A DNA stretch of 64,000 nucleotides, from the NCBI RefSeq assembly GCF_012927305.1, contig NZ_JABBGH010000005.1, positions 1 to 64,000 on the forward strand. Reading direction: 5' to 3'. Position 1 is the first letter of the stretch; every line of letters starts with the position of its first letter. Below, one piece after another: positions 32,768-43,018 of this stretch. The notes below the pieces were generated by a model. That model was not told the DNA's origin and did no database searches. It saw only the letters and a list, made by a program, of their open reading frames with translations. Position numbers and translations under genes: made by a program. This DNA is from Hymenobacter polaris (GTDB lineage Bacteria > Bacteroidota > Bacteroidia > Cytophagales > Hymenobacteraceae).

Positions 32768-35197
32768 ATGACTATCTCGTTCGACTGGCTTAAAACCTTA
32801 TTCCCCACCACCTTGCCGGTAGCCGAAGTGGCCGCGCTGCTCACCGGCTCGGGCCTCGAAGTAGAGCACCTCAAGGACGTGGACCGCGTGCCCGGCGGCC
32901 TGCGCGGCGTGGTGCTGGGCACGGTGCTCACCTGCGCGCGCCACCCCGACGCTGACAAGCTGAGCCTCACCACCGTGAGCGTGGGCGACGACACCCCGCG
33001 CCAGATTGTGTGCGGCGCCCCCAATGTGGCCGCCGGCCAGCGCGTGGTGGTGGCCCTGGAGGGCGCCACGCTGCACCCCACGGTGGGCGAGCCGTTCAAA
33101 ATCAAGAAGTCCAAGATTCGCGGCGCGGCCTCCGAGGGGATGATTTGCGCCGAGGACGAGATTGGGCTCGGCACCTCGCACGCCGGCATTCTGGTGCTCG
33201 ATACCGACCTGCCCGACGGTACGCCCGCTGCCGAGTACTTCAACCTGGGCGCCGATACCGAGATTGAAATCGGCCTCACGCCCAACCGGGCCGACGCGGC
33301 CTCGCACTACGGCGTGGCCCGCGAGCTGCGCGCCCTGCTGGGTGAGCCCGCCCACCTGCCCGACGTAAGCGCCTTCGCGGCCCCTAGGGAGGGTGCGGGC
33401 ATTGAAGTGGTGATTGAAGACGAGCAGGCCTGCCCGCGCTACGCCGGCCTGCTGCTGGAGGGCGTGCGGGTGGGCCCCTCGCCCGAGTGGCTGCAGGGGC
33501 GCCTGCGCAGCATCGGCCTCTCACCCATCAACAACGTGGTGGACGTCACCAACTTCGTGCTGCACGAGTTGGGCCAGCCCCTGCACGCCTTCGACGCCGA
33601 CGCCATCACGGGCGGCCAGGTGCGGGTGAAGCGGGCGGTAGCCGGCGAGCTGTTCGTGACCCTCGACAACGTGGCCCGCACGCTGAGCGCCAGCGACCTG
33701 GTCATTGCCGATGCCAACGGCGCGCCCATGGCCTTGGCCGGCGTGTTTGGGGGTAAAGTGTCGGGTGTGAGCGACACGACCACCCGCCTATTTCTGGAAA
33801 GCGCCTACTTCGCGCCGGCCGTGGTGCGCCGCACCAGCCAGGCCCACGGCCTCAAAACTGACGCCTCGTTCCGCTTCGAGCGCGGCACCGACCCCTACAT
33901 GGTGCCCACTGGCCTGCAGCGCGCCGCCCTGCTGCTGCAAGAAGTGGCGGGCGCCCGCCTGGCCGCGCCGGTCGTGGACGTATTCCCGCATTCCATTCCG
34001 GCCAGCCCGGTTACGCTGCGCCTCGACCGCGTGCACAAGCTCATCGGCCAGGAAATAGGGGAGGGGCGCATCCGCGAAATTCTGCACGGCCTCGATATCC
34101 GCATTGAGGCCGAAACCCAGGAGGCCCTAGGGCCGGTGTGGCAGCTGGAGGTGCCGCCCTACCGCGTAGACGTGACCCGCGAGGCCGACGTAATCGAGGA
34201 AATCCTGCGCATCTACGGCTTCAACAACGTGGCGCTGCGGCCCCATAATTCGGCCTCGTTCCTGTCGGGCTTCCCCAGCCCCGACCCCGAGGTGGTGCGT
34301 CAGAAAGTAGCTGCCCTGCTCAGCGGTCAGGGCTACCAGGAAATCATTACCAACTCGCTCACCAACTCGCTCTACTTTGAGCAGGGCGAGGAGCGCGACG
34401 CCGCGCTGGTGCGCATCCTGAATTATAACAGCCAGGATTTGAACGTAATGCGGCCTTCGCTGCTGCACTCGGGCTTGGAGGTGGTGCGCCACAACATCAA
34501 CCGCCGCCAGCGCGACCTCAAGCTCTACGAGTTTGGCAAAACGTATGAGCAAACCGAGGGCGGCAAGTATAAGGAGCGCACCGTGCTAGCCCTGTACCTG
34601 ACTGGCCACGCCGCCGCCGAAACCTGGCAGCAGCCCTCGCGCAAGACCACCTTTCACGACCTGGCCGGGGCGGTGCAGCAGGTGCTGGCGGCCCTGGGGC
34701 ACCAGGCACCCGCCTCGCAGCCGGTGCAGCACCTCGGGTTGGCCGGCGGCCTCACGCTACTGCTCCAAAATCAGCCCGCAGTGGCCCTAGGGGCCGTGTC
34801 GCCGGTTGTGCTCAAGCGCCTCGACGTGAGCCAGCCCGTGTGGTACGCCGAGCTGGACTGGGACTGGCTGCTGAAAAAGTACAAGGGTACCCTCACCGCC
34901 CGCGAACTGCCCCGCTTCCCCGAGGTGCGCCGCGACCTCTCGCTGGTAGTCGATAAGGCCGTGACTTTCGAGCAGTTGCGCAGCATTGCCCAAAAAACCG
35001 AGAAGAAGCTGCTGCAAGCCATCAACGTGTTCGACGTGTACGAGGGCGAGCGCCTGGCAGCGGGCAAGAAGTCGTACTCCGTCAGCTTCCAGCTGCAAGA
35101 CCCCGGCCAAACGCTCACCGACCAAGCCATCGACCAGGTGATGCAAAAGCTGATGCAGCAGTTTGAGAAGCAAGCCGGCGCGCTCATTCGCAAGTAG
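32768..35197 (+). CDS. pheT: Phenylalanyl-tRNA synthetase beta subunit
   Basis: 809 residues from ATG 32768 (MTISFDWLKTLFP), a standard length. Domain order: N-terminal region and EMAP-like tRNA-binding domain (about 40-150, with VVLGTVLTCARHPDADKL and IVCGAPNVAAGQRV), B3/B4 editing domain (SHYGVARELRALLG, FVLHELGQPLHAFDAD), B5 (about 400-475), the catalytic-like core (RPSLLHSGLEVVRHNINR) and a C-terminal FDX-ACB domain (RFPEVRRDLSLVVDKAV). With PheS it charges tRNA-Phe and hydrolyses Tyr-tRNA-Phe. pheS is not adjacent, as is common in Bacteroidetes. Confidence 0.97.
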   Translation: MTISFDWLKTLFPTTLPVAEVAALLTGSGLEVEHLKDVDRVPGGLRGVVLGTVLTCARHPDADKLSLTTVSVGDDTPRQIVCGAPNVAAGQRVVVALEGATLHPTVGEPFKIKKSKIRGAASEGMICAEDEIGLGTSHAGILVLDTDLPDGTPAAEYFNLGADTEIEIGLTPNRADAASHYGVARELRALLGEPAHLPDVSAFAAPREGAGIEVVIEDEQACPRYAGLLLEGVRVGPSPEWLQGRLRSIGLSPINNVVDVTNFVLHELGQPLHAFDADAITGGQVRVKRAVAGELFVTLDNVARTLSASDLVIADANGAPMALAGVFGGKVSGVSDTTTRLFLESAYFAPAVVRRTSQAHGLKTDASFRFERGTDPYMVPTGLQRAALLLQEVAGARLAAPVVDVFPHSIPASPVTLRLDRVHKLIGQEIGEGRIREILHGLDIRIEAETQEALGPVWQLEVPPYRVDVTREADVIEEILRIYGFNNVALRPHNSASFLSGFPSPDPEVVRQKVAALLSGQGYQEIITNSLTNSLYFEQGEERDAALVRILNYNSQDLNVMRPSLLHSGLEVVRHNINRRQRDLKLYEFGKTYEQTEGGKYKERTVLALYLTGHAAAETWQQPSRKTTFHDLAGAVQQVLAALGHQAPASQPVQHLGLAGGLTLLLQNQPAVALGAVSPVVLKRLDVSQPVWYAELDWDWLLKKYKGTLTARELPRFPEVRRDLSLVVDKAVTFEQLRSIAQKTEKKLLQAINVFDVYEGERLAAGKKSYSVSFQLQDPGQTLTDQAIDQVMQKLMQQFEKQAGALIRK

Positions 35198-35223
35198 TCG
35201 GTAGCGAGATACTAGTTGTTGCT

Positions 35224-35358
35224 ACCCTAGGGTATCTTAAAACCAAAACGTCCGTCATGCGGAGCTTACCGAAGCATCTCTACCGCGCAGTATCGTGCAA
35301 TAGAGATGCTTCGGCAAGCTCCGCATGACGGGCTTTTTGGTTGCTAAGACACCCTAGG
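35224..35358. repeat. REP-like intergenic hairpin, copy 3, with extended arms
   Basis: The inner core GTCATGCGGAGCTTACCGAA / TTCGGCAAGCTCCGCATGAC is nested in a wider imperfect palindrome that begins ACCCTAGGGTATCTTA and ends TAAGACACCCTAGGT. The outer arms thus carry CCTAGG sites. It lies between pheT and the M16 peptidase gene. Confidence 0.8.
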
Positions 35359-35496
35359 TCAGCCCACTGCGGAAAAGGTTGCCAGACTGGCGTAAATAAT
35401 CTGCCAGATGAAAGCTTGATGTAATGCAAAATGCTCCTTGACGAGTAACATTGTGCGCTGGTCAACCGGCCTAAGCTCTCACCCTTTTTTCTCTAT

Positions 35497-38550
<3,054 letters not shown>

Positions 38551-38576
38551 GGCCTTAGCCTCGGCCATACCTGGGG

Positions 38577-38605
38577 CCCGCCGCCAACCGCGGCGGGCTT
38601 TTTTT
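38577..38605 (+). terminator. Terminator of the M16 peptidase gene
   Basis: GCCCGCCGC pairs with GCGGCGGGC around CAACC or less, followed by seven T. Confidence 0.88.
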
Positions 38606-38622
38606 GGGGCGGCGGCGGGCGT

Positions 38623-38630
38623 TACCTTCG
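38623..38630 (+). promoter_or_regulatory. Variant -7 promoter box (TACCTTCG) of the zapA operon
   Basis: One change from TAnnTTTG, directly after the M16 terminator and 16 nt before the first codon of the coiled-coil gene. Confidence 0.35.
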
Positions 38631-38646
38631 CACCCTCACTCTTTTT

Positions 38647-38955
38647 TTGTTTCCGGTGGTTTCATCCCAGCAGCTTGCGCAACTCGACCGCCTGGAGCGG
38701 CAGGTAACCACGCTAGTGGCTGCCTATCAGCAGGTGCGCGAGGAGCTGGCCGACGCGCTGGTAACCATCGAGCACCTGCGGGCCGATGGGCGCGAGCGCG
38801 AAAAGCAGCTGCGCGAGTACCAAAACCAGGAAAACATTGTTAAACTTGTGCAGACTATAGCCGGCGGGGAACCCACCCAGGCCAACGAGCTGAAACAACG
38901 CCTCAACGAATACATCCGCGAACTAGATAAGTGCCTTGCCTATTTGAGGGAATAA
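38647..38955 (+). CDS. Small coiled-coil protein upstream of zapA
   Basis: 102 residues if started at TTG 38647; a GTG at 38656 is an alternative and no ATG fits. Heptad-like sequence runs through most of it (LAQLDRLERQVTTLVAAY, then VTIEHLRADGREREKQLREY), ending with KQRLNEYIRELDKCLAYLRE. It lies 37 nt before zapA and is conserved in this place in many Bacteroidetes, so it may be a ZapB-like partner of ZapA at the division ring; this is inferred from size, coiled coil and position only. Confidence 0.75.
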   Translation: MFPVVSSQQLAQLDRLERQVTTLVAAYQQVREELADALVTIEHLRADGREREKQLREYQNQENIVKLVQTIAGGEPTQANELKQRLNEYIRELDKCLAYLRE

Positions 38956-38992
38956 CCTGCCTTCTGATGATGCACCTGCCACCTACTCCCTG

Positions 38993-39286
38993 ATGAACGA
39001 GCTAGCCATAAAAATTCGCATTGCCGAGCGCGACTACCCCATGCGGGTGGCCGTGGCCGACGAGGAGCGCCTGCGCCTGGCCGGCCGGCAGCTCAGCGAG
39101 CGGCTGCGCGAGTTCCGGGAGCAGTATGGCATCCAGGACAAACAAGACCTGCTGGCGATGGTAGCCTTTACCACGATGGCTGACTCCTTGAAAGTCAGCA
39201 GCGAAAAGGATGGAACCGATGCAGCCCTTGCCGAGCGCCTCACGCGCCTCGATGAGCTGCTGGCTGGCGTGGTGCTGGCTGCATAA
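38993..39286 (+). CDS. zapA: Cell division protein ZapA
   Basis: 97 residues, the normal ZapA length. The N-terminal globular part has IKIRIAERDYPMRVAVADEE, then LRLAGRQLSERLREFREQYG and the typical QDLLAMVAFTTMADSL; a C-terminal helix follows. ZapA cross-links FtsZ filaments and stabilises the Z ring. The zapA-rny order is common in Bacteroidetes. Confidence 0.88.
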   Translation: MNELAIKIRIAERDYPMRVAVADEERLRLAGRQLSERLREFREQYGIQDKQDLLAMVAFTTMADSLKVSSEKDGTDAALAERLTRLDELLAGVVLAA

Positions 39287-39312
39287 GGCCCTAGGGCTTT
39301 GGTAGCAGCCTA

Positions 39313-39390
39313 GCACCCACCCCTTCGTTGGCCCGACCGGCCCTAGCCCCTGCCGCAACCGGCGGATGGGGTGGGCCACGGGTTTTTTGA
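39313..39390 (+). terminator. Strong hairpin between zapA and rny (terminator or small RNA)
   Basis: CCCACCCC (39316-39323) pairs with GGGGTGGG (39368-39375) above an inner GC-rich rod (GGCCCGACCGG, CCGCAACCGGCGG), and a TTTTTT run follows at 39383-39388. The simplest reading is the zapA terminator. The zapA neighbourhood hosts 6S RNA in other phyla, so a short structured RNA is possible but not shown. Confidence 0.4.
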
Positions 39391-39431
39391 CGCGGCTATG
39401 GTGTTGACTCCCACTCAATTCCATATCCTAC

Positions 39432-41129
39432 ATGAACTCAATGATATACGTGGCGATAGCCGCCGTGCTGGCCCTAGTGGTTGGCCTGGTGGTGGGCCGC
39501 CAGCTGGCTGCCAAAGCCAGGCAAGACCACGAGGGCGAGGCCCAGGCCCGCGCCCGCCAACTACTGGAAGAAGCCGAGGCCACGGCCACCCGCACCCGCG
39601 ACGAGCGCATTCAGCAGTCGAAAGACAAGTTTCGCAACCTCAAAAACGAGTACGAGCAAGAGCAGAAGCGCCAGCGGCGCGAGTTTGAAGCCGAAAGCCA
39701 GCGCCTGAAGCTGGCCCTGGAGCAGGAGCTAACCGAGCGCCGTCAGGGTGTGCTGGCCCAGGAGCAAAGCATCAAGCACCTCACCGACGCAACTGAGAAG
39801 CAGCTGGAGCTGGTGCAGCGCAAGGAAAAAGAGCTGGAAACCGCTCGCGAAAAAGCCCAGGCCGACGCCGAGCACCAGCGCCAGCGCCTGGAGCAGCAGG
39901 AAGAAAAGCGCCAGGCCCGCCACGAAACTGCCGTGGCCGAGCTGCAAGCCAAGCGCCAGGAGGCCGACGAGCAATTGGCCGAAGTACAGGGCCAGCTGGA
40001 GCGCGTGGCCGGCCTCACCGCCGCCGAAGCTCGCGAGCAGCTGGTTGAAAGCCTGCGCAATGAGGCGCAGCTGCAAGCTTCTTCTTACATCAAAGACACC
40101 GTGGCGCAGGCTAAGCTCACGGCCACCAAAGATGCCAAGAAGGTGGTGCTCGAAACCATTCAGCGCACGGCCTCGGAGCATGCCATCGAGAACTGCGTGT
40201 CGGTGTTCAACATCGAGAGCGATGACGTGAAAGGCAAGATTATCGGCCGTGAGGGCCGCAACATCCGCGCCCTAGAATCGGCCACGGGCGTCGAGATTAT
40301 CGTGGACGACACGCCGGAAGCCATTATCATCTCCGGCTTTGACCCGGTGCGGCGCGAGATTGCCCGCCTCTCCCTGCACTTGCTGGTGAAGGACGGGCGT
40401 ATTCATCCGGCCCGCGTGGAGGAAATCGTGGCCAAGACGACCAAAAAAATCGAGGAAGAAATCATCGAGATTGGCGAGCGCACGGTTATCGACCTCGGCA
40501 TTCACGGCCTACACCCCGAGTTGATTCGGATGGTGGGCCGCATGCGCTTCCGCAGCAGCTACGGCCAGAACCTGCTGCAGCACAGCCGCGAAGTAGCCAA
40601 CCTCTGTGCTACCATGGCCGCCGAGCTGGGCCTCAACGTGAAGCATGCCCGCCGCGCCGGCTTGCTCCACGACATTGGCAAGGTGAGCACCGAGGAACCC
40701 GAACTGCCCCACGCCATCCTAGGGATGGAAATGGCGAAAAAGTACAAAGAGCACCCCGACGTGGTGAACGCCATCGGCGCCCACCACGACGAGATAGAGA
40801 TGACGGCCCTTATCTCACCCATTGTGCAGGCCTGCGACGCCATCTCGGGCTCGCGCCCCGGCGCCCGCCGCGAGATGATGGAGAGCTACATCAAGCGCCT
40901 CAAGCAGCTGGAGGAAACGGCCAGCGGTTTCAAAGGCGTCAACCAGACCTACGCCATCCAAGCCGGCCGCGAGCTGCGCGTGATAGTGGACGCCGAAAAC
41001 GTGAGCGACGAGCGCGCCGGCGAGCTGAGCTTCGAGATTTCGCAAAAAATCGAGAAGGAGATGCAGTACCCCGGCCAGATTAAAGTCACGGTCATCCGCG
41101 AGATGCGCTCGGTAGCCTACGCTAAGTAG
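39432..41129 (+). CDS. rny: Ribonuclease Y
   Basis: 565 residues. Domain order: N-terminal membrane helix (about 4-22), a long coiled coil (about 28-210, very rich in Glu, Gln, Arg), a KH domain (GKIIGREGRNIRALESATG at about 262-280), and an HD domain with NLLQHSREVANLCATMAAEL and ARRAGLLHDIGKVSTEEPEL, where His-Asp binds metals. The C terminus ends with AIQAGRELRVIVDAENVSDE. RNase Y starts mRNA decay by endonucleolytic cleavage at the membrane. The ATG at 39432 keeps the anchor. Confidence 0.97.
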   Translation: MNSMIYVAIAAVLALVVGLVVGRQLAAKARQDHEGEAQARARQLLEEAEATATRTRDERIQQSKDKFRNLKNEYEQEQKRQRREFEAESQRLKLALEQELTERRQGVLAQEQSIKHLTDATEKQLELVQRKEKELETAREKAQADAEHQRQRLEQQEEKRQARHETAVAELQAKRQEADEQLAEVQGQLERVAGLTAAEAREQLVESLRNEAQLQASSYIKDTVAQAKLTATKDAKKVVLETIQRTASEHAIENCVSVFNIESDDVKGKIIGREGRNIRALESATGVEIIVDDTPEAIIISGFDPVRREIARLSLHLLVKDGRIHPARVEEIVAKTTKKIEEEIIEIGERTVIDLGIHGLHPELIRMVGRMRFRSSYGQNLLQHSREVANLCATMAAELGLNVKHARRAGLLHDIGKVSTEEPELPHAILGMEMAKKYKEHPDVVNAIGAHHDEIEMTALISPIVQACDAISGSRPGARREMMESYIKRLKQLEETASGFKGVNQTYAIQAGRELRVIVDAENVSDERAGELSFEISQKIEKEMQYPGQIKVTVIREMRSVAYAK

Positions 41130-41148
41130 CCAAGTGTCGGTATTCAAC

Positions 41149-41184
41149 AGGCGGTCAGGCTGAGCTTGTCGAAGCATCTCCGCC
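41149..41184. repeat. REP-like half element
   Basis: GGTCAGGCTGAGCTTGTCGA and the following AGCATCTCCGCC match one arm of the hairpin family. The other arm survives only faintly, if at all (GCATTCAGCCTGATTA near 41230). It looks like a decayed copy. Confidence 0.6.
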
Positions 41185-41261
41185 ACGTTGTTAAACGACT
41201 CGGTTGAAGCGGTAGCAATATTTCGGCTGCATTCAGCCTGATTACTTGTTGAAACTAACTA

Positions 41262-41295
41262 AACCCCGGTTGCCATCGCAGCCGGGGCTTTATTT
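41262..41295 (+). terminator. Terminator of rny
   Basis: CCCCGGTTGC pairs with GCAGCCGGGG (one G-U) around CATC, followed by a T-rich stretch. Confidence 0.75.
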
Positions 41296-41307
41296 TGGGG
41301 CTTCGTT

Positions 41308-42168
41308 ATGAAGAAACTGTTACCTTTTTGGTCGGCTTTGGCCCTAGGACTGCTGGCTGCCGCTTGCGTGCGCAACCCCTACACCGCCACCAACCGCGTG
41401 TACCGCCAGCAGGTGAAGGCGCTGGCCCGGCAGCTGATGTCCCAGCCGCCGCAGCCGCCTATCGATAGCCTGCCGCCCACGCCCTACTGGGTGGGCACGG
41501 TCAACTTTAACCTGCGCAAGCCCAACTACGTCATTATCCACCACACGGCACAGGACAGTACCGCGCAGACGCTCAAGACGTTTACGTTGGTAAAGACGCA
41601 GGTAAGTGCCCACTACGTGATTGGACGCGACGGCAAAACCTACCATATGCTCAGCGACTACCTGCGGGCCTGGCACGGGGGCGTGTCGCGCTGGGGCGGC
41701 ATCACCGATATTAACTCGGTATCCGTTGGTATTGAGCTGGATAACAATGGTACGGAGCCTTTTGCCGAGGCGCAGCTAACGAGCTTGCTGCGGGTGCTGG
41801 CCTACCTGAAAAAGAGCTATAACATTCCGGCTACTAACTTCATCGGCCACGGCGACATTGCGCCGGTGCGCAAAAATGACCCCAGCGCCCTCTTTCCCTG
41901 GCAGCGGCTGGCGGCCCGCGGCTTTGGCCTCTGGTACGACGCGGCGGTGCTGACCGATACCACCGCGGCCCCTTTCGCCGCCGACTCCCTAGGGCACCTG
42001 GCGGGCCCCTCGCCGGCTGAAGCCTTGCGCGTAATCGGCTACGACACGCGCGACTTGCCGGCCGCCACGCAGGCTTTCAAGCGCCACTTCGTGCCCGGCG
42101 AAACCGGCGCCGAGCTAAGCGAGCTGGACCGGCGCATTCTATGGAATTTATACCGCAAGTATTTGTAA
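41308..42168 (+). CDS. N-acetylmuramoyl-L-alanine amidase (Amidase_2), lipoprotein
   Basis: 286 residues. Lipobox LAAAC (Cys20) indicates a lipoprotein. The PGRP/AmpD-like zinc amidase domain (about 72-225) has YVIIHHTAQDS (first His ligand), VSAHYVIGRDGKTYHML, AWHGGVSRWGG, SVSVGIELDNNG and FIGHGDIAPVRKNDPSALFP (second His and the Asp-Pro end). It cuts the MurNAc-L-Ala bond of peptidoglycan or of turnover fragments, probably at the outer membrane's inner face. A C-terminal region of about 60 residues (VIGYDTRDLPAATQAFKRH) looks like a peptidoglycan-binding helical domain. Confidence 0.92.
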   Translation: MKKLLPFWSALALGLLAAACVRNPYTATNRVYRQQVKALARQLMSQPPQPPIDSLPPTPYWVGTVNFNLRKPNYVIIHHTAQDSTAQTLKTFTLVKTQVSAHYVIGRDGKTYHMLSDYLRAWHGGVSRWGGITDINSVSVGIELDNNGTEPFAEAQLTSLLRVLAYLKKSYNIPATNFIGHGDIAPVRKNDPSALFPWQRLAARGFGLWYDAAVLTDTTAAPFAADSLGHLAGPSPAEALRVIGYDTRDLPAATQAFKRHFVPGETGAELSELDRRILWNLYRKYL

Positions 42169-42170
42169 TA

Positions 42171-42301
42171 TATAAGTTAAAAAGCCCGTCAGGCTCATCT
42201 GGCGTCCGCTTGTCGAAGCATCTCTACCGAACTATTACGTCGTGGTAGAGATGCTTCGACAAACGGACGCCAGATGAGCCTGACGGGCTTTTTAACTATA
42301 T
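42171..42301. repeat. REP-like intergenic hairpin, copy 4, with extended arms
   Basis: The arms run from about TATAAGTTAAAAAGCCCGTC to GACGGGCTTTTTAACTATA. The shared inner part is GTCGAAGCATCTCTACCG / GGTAGAGATGCTTCGAC; the outer part (AGGCTCATCTGGCGTCCG) differs from the other copies. It lies between convergent genes and is about 130 nt long. Confidence 0.85.
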
Positions 42302-42304
42302 GCC

Positions 42305-42805
42305 CTACTGCGCGCCTTTCAGGGCGTCCTCACCGCCATAGGGCGCACCGGCGGTAATGTCGCCGCGCAAGCCGCCGGTGGCCTGGCCGGGGCCAAAGCC
42401 GGGCTGGGGCGCGGTGGTGTCGTTCTCTTTTTCGGCGGTTTGGACCCTAGGGGCGTCGGGAGCGCCAGTGTGGTCGTCGGTGGCTACGGCGCCGGCCTCG
42501 GTGCCGCTGGCGCCGGCTGGGCCGCCGGTTATCTCGGCTACCTTGGCCACGTACTGGCGCTTGGCATCGTCCTCGCTGGTACCCTTGTACTTGTCCCACG
42601 ACTCCCACTGGGCCTGCGACAAGCCGGCCGGGCCGCTGGCTTTATCGGCTTCGGTGGCGGCTACTTCGCCGGGCTGCATATTCACATCGCCCTCGGTGGC
42701 TTGCTTGTAGAGGCCGTAAAGGTCGGTCATGTGCTTGGCCGCTTCGGCGTCGGAGAGGTTGTTTACCTGCTGGGCGGCAGCTTCAAATTGCTGTTGTAAA
42801 TCCAT
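42305..42805 (-). CDS. Acyl-CoA-binding protein (ACBP) with disordered tail
   Basis: 166 residues. The first 87 residues match the four-helix ACBP fold: FEAAAQQVNNLSDAEAAKHM, LYGLYKQATEGDVN (the family's LYxLYKQAT motif), then WESWDKYKGTSEDDAKRQY (family W..W...KG.S...A...Y). The remaining 80 residues are Gly/Ala/Thr/Asp-rich and probably disordered. ACBPs bind C12-C22 acyl-CoA esters in the cytosol. They are universal in eukaryotes but patchy in bacteria, so this is a notable gene. It stands alone on the minus strand. Confidence 0.85.
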   Translation of the reverse strand: MDLQQQFEAAAQQVNNLSDAEAAKHMTDLYGLYKQATEGDVNMQPGEVAATEADKASGPAGLSQAQWESWDKYKGTSEDDAKRQYVAKVAEITGGPAGASGTEAGAVATDDHTGAPDAPRVQTAEKENDTTAPQPGFGPGQATGGLRGDITAGAPYGGEDALKGAQ

Positions 42806-42999
42806 GGAATTGAGGTGGGGAAGGGGCTAGTGAGGCCGGGTGAAGTGCCTGGCTAGGGACTTTACTACGGCTGGGGGGTGGGGGTTGCGCCGCCGGGCCC
42901 AAGTAGTAACCCCCGGCTGCTGCTACCTGGTGGCCCTAGGCTACGGCAAAATGCCCGATGCCCCTGGGCGTATGCTATCCTTCGGTTCGCGCCGCGGGT

Positions 43000-43007
43000 T
43001 ATCTTTG
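43000..43007 (+). promoter_or_regulatory. -7 promoter box (TATCTTTG) of asnB
   Basis: Exact TAnnTTTG, 11 nt before the asnB ATG, giving a very short leader. It may be the first promoter of the polysaccharide locus. Confidence 0.55.
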
Positions 43008-43018
43008 CCCGATAAGCT

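Noticed and set aside
32650..33285. Long upstream extension of the Uma2 frame on the minus strand
   Set aside because: It is antisense to the start of pheT; high GC keeps the frame open. The Uma2 domain begins at the ATG at 32649 and the family is about 200 residues.
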